A stretch of DNA of 64,000 nt, from assembly GCF_029873635.1 (NCBI RefSeq), contig NC_080422.1, positions 17,142,049 through 17,206,048 on the forward strand. The letters are read 5' to 3'. The notes below the pieces were generated by a model, which ran no database searches, was not told the DNA's origin, and was given only the letters and a program-made list of their open reading frames with translations. A program made the translations under genes and the position numbers. Below are positions 11,293 through 22,219 of this stretch, one piece after another (positions within the stretch are counted from its first letter, which is position 1; each line of letters opens with the position of its first letter). This DNA is from Malania oleifera. Taxonomy: Eukaryota > Streptophyta > Magnoliopsida > Santalales > Ximeniaceae.

Positions 11293-11550
11293 AATGTAAA
11301 ATATCATCTCTGTAGTAGTAATTAATGGTTATAATTAACCAAATACACTCCTATTTCACGAGAAATGCGAGCAAATAGATTGTAATTTCCGTGTGCAAAG
11401 GAAAGGAATTCAGAATGGAAATTAGGAGGGGTGACGAATTAGGTTAGTTCTCAGGAAAAGGGTGGATAGGATAAGTAGTATAAAAGAGGAACAGGACTAT
11501 GACCCAAGACCAGGCCAGACAATTCCCTGTTGTGTCTTTTGTGTCTGAGC

Positions 11551-11554
<4 letters not shown>

Positions 11555-11598
<44 letters not shown>
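11555..11598. repeat. (GA)n microsatellite
   Basis: About 22 GA dinucleotides downstream of the GA3ox gene. Confidence 0.95.
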
Positions 11599-11602
<4 letters not shown>

Positions 11603-11868
11603 CCCACTCCAATATTGAAGTAAAGGAATTGAAAGACAGATAAGCCGACATCTTTTTGCCAGATATGAAAAAAGATCCTCCCACCTATGCATGCCACAGT
11701 GACCAAGATTAAAGTGGTTAAATCATCATTTCAAGATCTAAACTTACGCAAAAGCCATATTTTTTTAATAAAAAAGCTGTTCCAATAATTCCTTACAGCA
11801 TGAGAGAAGGATTTCAATTTAAGAACATGAGGTGGTGATGCTGATTGTCCCCATCAACCTGATTCCTT

Positions 11869-11893
11869 CTCTCTCTCTCTCTCTCTCTCTCTC
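11869..11893. repeat. (CT)n microsatellite
   Basis: About 12 CT dinucleotides. Confidence 0.95.
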
Positions 11894-14299
11894 GGGAATT
11901 ACCATGGGATTTTTGAATTATTACACAAGCAGGGCTGTCAGTCATTCAAATGCGTGGTGAAGGCACTGGGAGTTGAGGATGATACCATCTCTGCAATCAC
12001 GTGGACTTTACATTGCCCAGCCAACCTGCAACTTAGCAAGGGTTGTTTCTGTTTTTTGGTTGTTCTGTTTCTAATAATTTTCCTGTGAACTCCAGCAGCT
12101 AAGCCGCACTCAAAGAATTTCAAGATGCCCTTCTTTTCCCCAGATCAATAAACTTTATCCCTAAAAATAGTGATGCCCAGCAATAAAAAATAAATTAAAA
12201 GAAGAGAAGGCAAGGAAAAAAAAAAAAACAAATGGAGTAAATTAATAGTAAAACATACATAAGGTCGGTTGATCCTAGTTACAGCAAAATTTCCACAATC
12301 AACAGACAATGAAACAAAAGAAGGTTTGAATTAAAAAGCAACCATGTTCATGCACACTGTACTGCCTCATAGCATGGTTCCTAGCTTTCAACGCCAGAGA
12401 CAGCTGACATTTAACTTGCAGCATGTGTAATAGGATGTAGGTTCTTCCTCTTTTTGGCAGAAGAGAGAGATTCAGTCCATCAAGCTAGAATGGCCCCACT
12501 GCACAAATTCATGCTGCAGGTGCTTCTGAATCAAAGCGTGGATTCAAATGCCCTTCATCTTGGCATGTTCCTCGAACTAATTTTCATGAAGAAAATTGGG
12601 ACATTGCATCAGCAGCCCAGCTCGCAATAAGGAAAGCAACAGCAAACTACGGCCGAAAGGTAACTCTAGGCTAAAACCTGGCCACTGGTGAGGACCGGAA
12701 AAAGCTCAACATGTATAGGAAATGAGTACTAGTAAATTCTGACATCCACTGGAGCAGCTTGCAGTTTTCAATCCGGCTTGAACTGACTGATTATCATTAT
12801 AGGAAGGAAAGACCTATTGGGTCTCTTTCTTTTGTCTAGCTTATTTCTTATTTCTTAAAATACCAACAATGTAGCTCTTCCATATTTGCAACAGCTTATA
12901 ACTACTGTATTCACAATTTTGAAATTTATTTAGTTTGAAAATTGCTTAGCATGTTCCCCTTAACTCTAGTTATCAACAAGAGGAATACGAATGGCTTGGC
13001 GGAGATGAGGAGTTATAAGAGCCTCAGTCTAGATGTTTTTTTTGTTGTGCTGCGAGTCAAATGAGACCAAGGCTAATATTTTTCTTTCTTTGCATGTTTT
13101 TTTTTTTTGGTTCGTGAGACTTTCACTCTTAAAAATATAGAATGGGAAGGTTATATGTACTAATACTGCAAATGCCTTTTTTTGGATTCTAAGGCTCATG
13201 AGCACCGCCAGAATTTTGAAGAATCTAAAGACTTCTCTAATTTTTCTTTGGAAAAAGTTATTTCGCTTCCTTACAGGAACATTCTCGAGAGATTTGGGGA
13301 TTGGGGATTACCACCGTCCGATATTCTGAGGGATAGGAAGCAGTATAGAAATTAATTTTTGCTTCTTCAAACGATATCCCGTTCTCCATCTCCTGTACTC
13401 TTTCCGTCTTCAATAGACTTTTTGTTATCAAAAAAAAAAATTGCACATTCACAGCATATACTTGATTGTTTTAAGAAGCCAAAGCATTAAAATTTTATCA
13501 TTCACTGTTTTCATACATGCTGTAGCATGCTTTTATATTTAACTAAAAAGTAAAACTTTGATGTCATCACATATCAGAGTCATTTTAAGTCAAATCCATC
13601 TTTAATATTTCATAATCAATTTGACTTCAACTTGAACCAAATTAAAGTAGAGTATTTTATGAATGGGAATCTCTTTGTTAGATCCCACTTTTAGTTGGTT
13701 AATAAAACTTGATTTGCTGCTATGTTAGTTGATTAAATATCCATAACAGTGTACTAGGTTCTAGTGCCCAAACTACCCTTTATTCTTCTCCGTACCTTAT
13801 ATATTGGAAAACCAAAAATCCACACTTCAGAATAGATTCCCTCAATAATTTTCTATCTTTTCAAATGATTAATATCCCATTTACACCTAAAAGGCTAAAA
13901 TTGTCCAAAGTCCTTGAAATTGTGCCACTAAAACTCATGCTCTCCACTTACATGCCGTGCAGGCGCAGAAATGCATATGAGCTAAACCAAAAGGCAGAAT
14001 GAAAAGGTCAGCGGTTCTTCCTGTCTAACGCACAAAATTTTGGCCAGTGACATTCTTAGTAATTTCCCCACCCAAGCACTTAATAGGGAACTTGTAAGTT
14101 TCCCAAGTATGCAACACTAATAAGTATCCGGTGCAACTGTCTCATGGTTTCACATCCATAGGTGTTGTACAAAGCAGAATCGTTTTATTAGTTTACCTGC
14201 CCGATGTACTGGGTCACGGGCTAGGAGGTTTTCTACACTCACGCAGCTCATACACCAAACCTACTTTAAGTGTTGCCAAGCAATGCTTGCTAGCTCATG

Positions 14300-14640
14300 G
14301 AAGGAATTTAGACAGCAGAGAAGCAAGTATCCAGTGGAACCATTTCTTAGTTTTACAGCCCCAATATGATTAATATTCCTGGAAAGAACTTAAGACAGCA
14401 GAGAAGCATTAAATATCCAGTGGAACCACTAACTGGTTTTACAACCGCAACATGATTAGTATTCATGAAAATAAGGTAAGAGCGCAGAGAAGCATTAGGC
14501 ATCCAGTGGAACCACGTCTTGGTTGTACAGCCACCACATGATTAATTAAAATTTCTGGAAAGAACCCAGAGCGCAAAGAAGCATTAAATATCCGGCGGAA
14601 CCATTTCTTGATTTTACAGCAACTACATGAGTCCCATGCC
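14300..14640. repeat. About 85-bp tandem repeat, four copies
   Basis: The anchor GCAGAGAAGCA recurs at 14314, 14398, 14483 and, as GCAAAGAAGCA, at 14573. Each copy also carries ATCCAGTGGAACCA and TTTTACAGC followed by an ATGATTA-type block. Copies differ at many sites, so the array is not recent. It runs into the large duplication that follows. Confidence 0.85.
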
Positions 14641-14667
14641 TTGAGAGATACACGAGATGAACAAATA

Positions 14668-15545
14668 TATATATCACAATGGCTCGGTCAATGTGACATG
14701 CAGTGGATGCCCCTCCTGGAGATGGGAAAGAGTACTCAGCAGAGCATATTTAAGAGCTTCAAGGAAGAAAGCACTCTCATCCGTCATGAACTGTGGTAAC
14801 ATTGCACAGCATGTCTAGAATATGATGCGTCCATGTTAAGTACAAATGATGGTCATGATTCTGGCCAGTGACACAACTTGAAGAGTTTGGAGCATTTTAA
14901 ATATGTCCTCAAGAGTGTTGATGCCATGGAATTTCTCCAGATTCTTGCTAGAAATTCCTCAATTCCCAAAGGAAAATTCTAGGAATCTTTAGCCTAAAAC
15001 ATTTTTGAATAGTTTACAATATATGAAAAAACATTCAACAGGCAACAGCATGGGCACAAATGAGAGATTCAGCTAGACCATGTGGAGTGCTGGATAGCGC
15101 ACAAACCAGGATAACTTGAATGTAATTGCAAAATCTCATCCAGTTTATTGTTTTTGTTTGGAAGTTGCAGTTTTTTGTTTGATAGTGTGGTGGGGTGAAC
15201 CAATACCACCAGGGATTCAATGGAGTCAAATAATGCACCTAATACATCCAATGGAGATTTGTACTCTACAAGTCGTCAATTACCAAATCAATGAGGACTG
15301 AGAGGCATCCCAGAAGTCAGGGTGCTGAATGCTGCCCCAGTCCCAGACCATTGGCCTGGGTTTGAATCCTAACCCTCCCACACTGCTTGCAATCCAGACA
15401 AACCATGCCCACCCCCAACCTGCCATAGGAGTAGCATGGGCTTGCCAAATAAAATATGGATGTAAATCAGTGTAATCAAGTTCTGCTGATCTCCCTTCCA
15501 GAATGTTTGCTGATTTATGTGCATGCATACGAGCCATGTATGCAT
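14668..15545. repeat. Large tandem duplication, copy 1
   Basis: Aligns along almost its whole length with 15565-16350. Shared landmarks include TCAATGTGACATGCAG/TCAATGTAACATGCAG (about 14686 and 15583), CTTCAAGGAAGAAAGC, GGCACAAATGAGAGATTC and TTTTTGTTTGGAAGTTGCAG. The offset is near 0.9 kb at the left and shrinks to the right through small indels. No protein is recognisable in either copy. Confidence 0.85.
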
Positions 15546-15564
15546 GTAAATAAATGCCTGCTCA

Positions 15565-16350
15565 ATTTATCACAATAGATGTGTCAATGTAACATGCAGA
15601 AAATATCCCCTCCTCAAGAAGGGAAAGAGTCAGAAGAGCATATTAGAGGGCTTCAAGGAAGAAAGCCCTTGGATCAGTCAAGGACTGCTAACACTGCACC
15701 ATAGTCTAGAATGAAACACATCCATGTGAAGTACAACTGATAGTCATGATTCAGCCTAGTAGCACAACTCAGAGATCTTGGAGCATTCTACATATGTTTT
15801 TAGGACTCTGTTGATAACATGGAATTTCTCCAGAATTCATTAGAAATACTTACTTTCCCATAGAAAAAAATAGAAATACTTAAATTAGTTTAGATCCTTT
15901 TTGGAGTAGTGCAGAATATACTGAGAAAAGCATCCAGCAAGCAACAGCATGGGCACAAATGAGAGATTCAGCTACGCTGCGTGGACTACTGGAGTAGTAG
16001 ACAAACCATGATAACTTGATTGCAATTAACAAACTCTGATCCAGTTTGCGATTTTTGTTTGGAAGTTGCAGCTCTTTGTTTGCTAGTTGTGGCAGTGCAA
16101 CAATACCGCCAAGAATTCAAACAGGGATTAGGCAGTCCAGAAGTCAGGATGCTGAATGCTGCCTCAGTCCCAGGCCAATGGATTGGGTTTGAATCCTCAC
16201 CCTCCCTCACAACTCACAATCCAAACACACTGTGCCCAACCCCAACTGCCCAAAAAGGGTATGCGCTTGCCAAATAAGGGGTGGGATCATATCAGTGGAA
16301 TCAAGTTTTGGAGAAATTATAGAAATTGACTGCCCCTCCACATGTTCATG
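15565..16350. repeat. Large tandem duplication, copy 2
   Basis: Second, shorter copy of the preceding block. It ends where the Copia LTR candidate begins at about 16366. It shares the segment AAGTCAGG(A/G)TGCTGAATGC with copy 1 (about 15315 and 16140), followed by a GGTTTGAATCC element. Confidence 0.85.
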
Positions 16351-16365
16351 TGCCTCTTGTTTAGA

Positions 16366-16998
16366 TGTGTGACACGTGCAATGTGGGTCCCATTCATTAT
16401 AAGAATAATACTCAAAAAAAAGAAAAAAGGGACCCATATAGCATGCGTCCTGTTGTGAATTGTGTCTCACATTCCAAGGAAAAGCATGAAGAAAATCAAA
16501 GTGCAGCAGTGCAACAGGGCAGGATTTCTATTCTGTTTGAAACCGTCGACGATTTTCCTAAAACTGTCAACGGTTAGGCTCGGAACAACCTGCGCAATTT
16601 TTTTGAATTTTGAATATTTGGACGTTATTTTGATTGGGTTTCAGAGGGAAACTTCTAAGGAGGCTTATATATACATATAATACGTTGTATATGGTGTGCT
16701 TTTGTGCCTTTTGTGCGCCAAGGGTGCCAAGTGTGGTTGAGAGTATTCTGGAGAGAGTTCATGTACTATTCATGTAATTTGGACAATGAGATAGTGAATT
16801 ATTTCCGTTTGCTCCCGTGGATGTAGACATTGTCGAACCACGTAATTATTGGTGTCATTGTTCTTGTTATTGCTTTCTTTATATTGTTGTGGCTGTGAAA
16901 TTGTTTTGTATTCACCATTAGATTGCTGCATTGTTTTGTTTCATCCGTTTACACAATTATATATTCCGTTGTGCATTTTTTAGGATTTTTGCACAACA
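16366..16998 (+). repeat. Probable 5' LTR of a + strand Copia fossil
   Basis: Ends GCACAACA at 16998 directly before ATTGGTATCAAAGC, a standard tRNA-iMet-type primer site. The start at TGTGTGACAC is inferred from the TG rule and from the end of the upstream duplication. It carries an AAACCGTCGAC palindrome at 16541-16550 like the reverse-strand Copia LTR at 4.6-5.4 kb, which supports a family relationship. Confidence 0.45.
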
Positions 16999-19075
16999 AT
17001 TGGTATCAAAGCATTGTTGAAATGGCCTTTGCATCTTTGTCTACGAAATTTGACGTTGACAAATTTAATGGAACCGAGAATTTCGGTTTGTGGTTGAGAA
17101 GGGTGAAGAATCTTTTGGGGCAGCAAGGCATGATGAAGGTTTTATACAGAATTCAACCGAATAGCATGTATAAAGCGACTTGGAATGAATTGGAGGCAAC
17201 GGCAGTATCAACCATCCGACTTTGTTTTGACTGATGACATGTTGTATCACGTCATGGATTAGGATTCTCTGGGATCATTTTGGCAAAAGCTAAAAAGCCG
17301 CTCTAAGGGTTCATCAAAATTTGCAAGTGTAGTGGAGAAAGATTCAGAATGCAGTGATGGGGATATGCTATGTTTCATCATCGAGTTCTGAGTGCCTCAT
17401 GGATGATTCTTGGATCCTATATACCGGATGCTCTTATCCTAGAAAATGGTTCAACACCTACAGATCAGTTAATGTTGGTTGTGTTTTGATGGGAAATGAT
17501 ATTTCATGCAAAATACTTGGTATTGGAAATGTCAAAATCAAAATATATGATGGTGTTGTAAGAACCATATGTGATATAAGGCATGTAACGAGTCTAAGGA
17601 AGAATGTAGTTTCATTGGGCACTTTAGACTGTAACGGGTATAGTTACAAATCTGAAAGTGGAGAAATGAAAGTGTGTGAAGGTGACTCAATAGTGATGAA
17701 AGGAGAAAAGGTAGCAGGAAATATCTATGAACTGCATGGTGTTACGATTGTAGGTGGAGCTAAAGCTGTAGAATCTGAGTCAAATATTTTGTGACATGCA
17801 GTTATGACATATGGGTGACTACATGTATTCAGATGTTTGGGGACTAGTGAGGATAGCATCACGAGGCAAACATATTTTTTTCGTGGGTGTATCACAAAAG
17901 ATCTTGGTTTATCTCATGTGACACAAGCCTGATGAGTTTCCTAGATTTTAACTTGTGGTTGAGGTGGAGAACCATACCAGGAGAGAGATCCTCAGGTCAG
18001 TCATTGAGACTGAGTACGTTGGTTTCATTCAAAGAGTTTTGTGAGCAGGGCAGGTTATATGCCGAGCTTGCAATGTACTCGGTAAAATCAGTGAGTATGG
18101 CGCGTTTCTTGTGTGACCGATCGCCAAAGGTATCGCTTAAATGGAAGAGTTGCATGTGAATTGTGAGCAGATTTTGTGATAGACTACTCGGTTGTGAGTG
18201 GATGTCCACGGGTGCACTATTCTAATGATGAAGGATCTAGGCTTAGTATTATGTCTAAACAGTACATCTTTATGAGATATAAGAAAGGTAGGTGGAAGCT
18301 GGATGATTTTGTGGCAAGCAAAGGGGTGATAAAGGACATGACTTTTGGTGAAAAAGTCATGAGGCAACGTACTTGGGTAAAGGAAGAGAAACAAATGTCA
18401 AAAAACTGCAGCAGTAGCTTACATGTAATTCAGGTGGAGTTAAATACTCAGGGCAGAGATGCGGAGAGTTCTATCCCTGGTCAACAATATCACGGTTTAA
18501 ATGGGCATGTGATGCAAGTGGAGCTACAGATTCAAGGTAGAGTTGACATTATTCATATTGCAGAGAGTTTCAACTCAGGAGACCAACAAAATCACGGTGG
18601 GTCCATGTGCACTATCATATCACCACTAGGGTATAAATTTGGCATTCTGGTGTTTTATGTATTCATTACTACCAGCAGCAAGATTCCTACTATTTTTCAA
18701 GTTACAATGCATGGCAAAAAGGAAAAATAGATGGATAAGAGTCATGATAGAGGAAATGAAGGTATTGCATAAAACCCAGGTGTGTGAGTTGGTAAGGTTT
18801 TCAGTGTGGAAGAGGGTGTTAGAATGCAGAGAAGTGATGTATCTGTTGTGTGTGAATGACATGTTATTGGTTGGGAAAGGCTTTGACTGAGGCTTATCAA
18901 TTGAGAATTTTGTTGAAAGGTTTTGACATGAATGTGTTGGGTACGGTCAAGAAGGGTCTTGGTTTGTTGATTCACATGGACAGGACTGCAAGGAGATTGG
19001 TGCTATCTCAGGGTGGCTTTGTGGACGGAACCGCAGGAAGACTTCATTTGCCATCTCGGGGGGGGGGGGGGTAGT
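16999..19075 (+). mobile_element. Copia internal fossil (Tork/Tnt1-like)
   Basis: Gag start near 17020-17230 (KFNGTENFGLWLRRVKNLLG) and protease region near 17380-17790 (SWILYTG-type core, GNVKIKIYDGVVRT) are readable. Scraps of integrase follow near 17830-17900 (SDVWGLV) and of reverse transcriptase near 18840-18890 and 18950-19020. The gag is close to the reverse-strand Copia fossil at 3.5-4.6 kb, so they are probably one family. It is heavily broken, with many breaks. No matching 3' LTR was found to its right. Confidence 0.75.
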
Positions 19076-19187
19076 ATTATTCACATAAAGAAAAGAAAAA
19101 AAAAAAAAACAAGGATAGGAAACATGAAAAGTGCATTACAGTGAAGGATCATTCAGTTCACTTATGAAAAAGTGGTGTTTGGATGCT

Positions 19188-19671
19188 TTTTTTTTTTGTT
19201 TTTTTTTTTTTGGATACAAAAGAAGACTTTATTATTAAATCTGAAAATCAGAGTACATGACTTAAGAGGACAAGGAGTTCTTGCAACCTAGCTAGAAAAG
19301 CAGAAGAAAAACTTAAACGGTGAGGAAAATACCAAAATGAGAAAAAGCAAAGCACATTAAAAATTTCATGACAAGAATGCGGACTTCCAATCTCTAGCAA
19401 GGTGAGGCCCCTAAAGAAACCAAAGGTGTGCATAGAGGAAAGTTGCTAGCCCACAAATGTCCTGGACAAGTTGATCACTTTTTGAAATCTTAGCATTCCT
19501 CTCTATCCACAAGGTCCAAAGGATGGCAAAAACAACCTCACACGATAGAGCTTCGCCATTCATATTCATTCTGAATCCCCTAAAATTAACTAAAAGCATG
19601 TCTCTCACCTTTCCGAAAAGCCACCCCCACTCTTCCCCCACCAGAGAGATAAGTGCATTCCAAAGATACAA
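19188..19671 (-). mobile_element. LINE 3' end (L1-type), truncated
   Basis: The minus strand encodes an 86-residue piece ending a LINE ORF2. VVFAILWTLWIERNAKI is the hallmark of the zf-RVT region at the end of plant L1 polyproteins, and GEEWGWLFGKVRDML lies just upstream. The poly-T run at 19188-19211 on the + strand is the poly(A) tail of this copy, which fixes the orientation. Only about 0.48 kb is present, consistent with the 5' truncation usual for LINEs. I could not find a clean target duplication. Confidence 0.75.
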
Positions 19672-21068
19672 TGCTTACTTTTATTATAAGTGTTGTATGA
19701 ATTTACTATAATTATAATATTATTATCTCAACATATAGTTAATATAGTATTACATATAACAAAATGATATATGATAATAAAATTAAGTCTGTAATAGCAT
19801 TATTAAATAAACTAACACTTTCAATTAACAAGTATTATCATATAATAATATTATTATAATTATTTAATATAATTTATATATTATATTACATAATATATAA
19901 AATAATTATTAATTTATGTTAATAATATTATTATTACTTAAATTAACATTTTCATCAGTTAAAAATGTTAATATTTTTAATTAATAATGTTAGTTAACAC
20001 TTAACAATGACTATTTTATTATTAATTCGAAAATATGATGAATTATTACAATAAAAATAAGTTTAAATTTTAGAGGAGGATGGCAATGGTGGAGGAGACA
20101 ACAGCACATTGAGGCCACAGAGGAGGAGGTGCTATGAGGGGGCAACTGTAAGGACCGTCCGCTGATCTGTATTTCAATTCTAGATCGAGGCAAAGGTAAT
20201 GGTGGAGGAAGTGGTGAGAGGTGGAGTGACAAAGGTGACGGTGGAGGAGGAAGTCACATGAAAGGTGTTAACTGTGAAGGTGAAGGCGTCCACAAATCTC
20301 TATTTTTCACATCTTAAATCAAGGTGAAGGAGATGGTGGAGGAGGCAAGGCAACACAACAAGGTAGAGGTTGTGTAAGACAAACAAGTATAGAGGCGAAA
20401 TCACGATGAAGGCAAAGGCATTGTGCACAGGGGCAAACAGAGCAAGAGAGGGATAAAGACAATAGTGGTTACGTGATAGAGAGAAAAGATATAATTACCA
20501 TCATGCCCACAAATTATTTAATTTACACCAATTATGCCACCATCTATGTACAGTCTCCACTTATAAGTGGCCAAAAAAAATCCCAATTTGCTTCTTGGGA
20601 AGTACTTATTTTTTTCCTCACAAAAAAACAAAGGGATTTTTGAAAAGTACTTTCTTGCAATAAGTACTTGTTTTGCACAAGTACAATACTTTTTTTTCAC
20701 ACAAGTGTGCATTTTTACAGTAAGTAGTGATTCCAAATGGCACCTAATGTTTCTATTGGCAAGATATTACTTCTAAATTTATTTACAACTCCTATTCATA
20801 TCTTAGAATGAATGTCTCATGTGTTCAAATCTCCAAAAATTTAGTAACAAAACGAAATGGTAATAATCACAATGCCATTTCATGTTTAATTGTTGTTGAA
20901 GAATCAAAAGAAGAACATACTACTACATGCAATTTTCAGCCGTCCTTCCAAGATATTCCTTTCATTGACAAATTGGATGTAAGCATTATCTTGTGCACCA
21001 ATAAATTAAGGGGAATGACCATTTGATGACAACTAACAAGATCCTCAACAACAATATTGATTTCCTGA
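19672..21068. other. AT-rich then purine-rich non-coding DNA
   Basis: 19690-20030 is extremely AT-rich with TTATTA/TAATAT runs. 20065-20450 is rich in G and A, with GGTGGAGGAGG-like words repeated. 20550-20730 has several AAGTACTT palindromes. No gene is recognisable. Confidence 0.6.
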
Positions 21069-21595
21069 TGGTCCAGCCCCATGTGAAGGATTCCATATTC
21101 TTTTTCTCTCATGCAGCCATGCTTGATCAATGCACCCATTTTCACAATAAATCCTTCATCCAAAAGGAGGAGCTATTTGTAATAAATAAAGGATTTTTCT
21201 CACTCAATGAAAGGAGTTTTTTGCAATAAATAGAGGGTTTTTCCTCTTATTCACAGAGATGATTTATCTGTCATAAATAGAGGATCATTTAAAGAAAGGA
21301 GAAAAAAACAATAAAGAAAAAATTAACATGGAAAATTAATTGTCTCCCTAATTTGAGAGAGAGTTAATTTGCCTCCCTTTATTTGAGGGAAAGTTAAATT
21401 TGAAGGCATGCATATATGCGTTCTCTTTGGGTCTTTCTAGATGGTGACAAAACATGATATTTTAGATGCCCTTATATTTTGACTCTTCCCCAATAGTAAA
21501 TTCTCCTAACAGAACAACATAAATCTTGTACCTATTTTTGCCCTTCTCTTTCATTACTTACTTAACTCTCAATCACTAGACTTCTGGCCCTAACA
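21069..21595 (+). repeat. 5' LTR of Copia array (copy E)
   Basis: Aligns with the LTR at 27122-27619: shared words include CCCCAATAGT, GATATTTTAGATGC/GACATTTTAGATGC and CTAATTTGAGAGAG. It ends CCCTAACA, followed by an initiator-tRNA-like ATGAGATCAGAGC sequence. The left edge is placed by alignment with the downstream LTR (TGTTAGACCCC there) and is uncertain by a few bases. Confidence 0.75.
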
Positions 21596-21769
21596 AATGA
21601 GATCAGAGCTATGTTTGTTTTATCATAGGACATTGAGAAATTTGACAACTCCAGCAGCATTAAAACTCATTTTTCTTGAAAGAAGAAAACTTCATCAGAG
21701 ACAAGAAAGAACCCGCTATGAAAAAAGGAGGGTTGGAATCTACACATTGATTTTTTCACGATTTTTTTT

Positions 21770-21804
21770 TAGCCGTATGCATCAAAAGGTGCATGTACGG
21801 TTCC
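21770..21804 (+). ncRNA. Group II intron domain V-like hairpin
   Basis: AGCCGTATGCAT, a short loop, then GTGCATGTACGGTT folds into the conserved domain V stem of plastid group II introns. It lies 29 bases before clpP exon 2, as expected at the 3' end of clpP intron 1. It is a relic in nuclear DNA. Confidence 0.8.
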
Positions 21805-22185
21805 TGAGGAATACAATTTGATCCTAATCAATCAACTTTATCGAGAAAGATTTCTTTTTTTAGGCCAAGGGGTTGATAACGAAATCTCGAATCAACTTAT
21901 TGGTCTTATGGTATATCTCAGTATAGAGGATGATACCAAAGATCTTTATTTATTTATAAACTCTCCTGGCGGATGGGTAATACCCGGAATAGCTATTTAT
22001 GATACTATACAATTTGTGCGACCAGATGTACATACAATATGCATGGGGTTAGCCACTTCAATGGGATCTTTTATCCTGGTCGGAGGAGAGATTACCAAAC
22101 GTCTAGCATTCCCTCACGCTTCGCGCCAATGAGTTTTTTGTTTTGAGAGAAAAAAGAAAACTAGGCCTTCGCCATATGAAATATA

Positions 22186-22188
<3 letters not shown>

Positions 22189-22216
<28 letters not shown>
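22189..22216. repeat. (AT)n microsatellite
   Basis: About 14 AT dinucleotides inside the plastid-derived intron 2 segment. Plastid intron 2 has only a short AT-rich stretch there, so it probably expanded after transfer. Confidence 0.9.

Positions 22217-22219
<3 letters not shown>

Larger units (their letters stand above)
11300..14130. other. Intergenic DNA after GA3ox, no gene seen
   Basis: Contains a (GA)n microsatellite at 11555-11598 and a (CT)n tract at 11869-11893. The short frames here (for example minus strand 11938-12123 and 13258-13452) have no recognisable protein signature. I see no transposon termini either. Confidence 0.6.

Noticed and set aside
14300-14640. CRISPR-like repeat array
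   Set aside because: The 85-bp units are contiguous, diverged and have no unique spacers; the sequence is from a plant nucleus.
19185-19680. Target duplication ATGCTT flanking the LINE tail
   Set aside because: The 6-base match is short, lies next to low-complexity sequence, and the 5' truncation point is not fixed, so it may be chance.
21818-22132. A functional nuclear clpP gene
   Set aside because: Only exon 2 is present, flanked by plastid intron pieces, with no nuclear promoter or transit peptide, inside a retroelement fossil.
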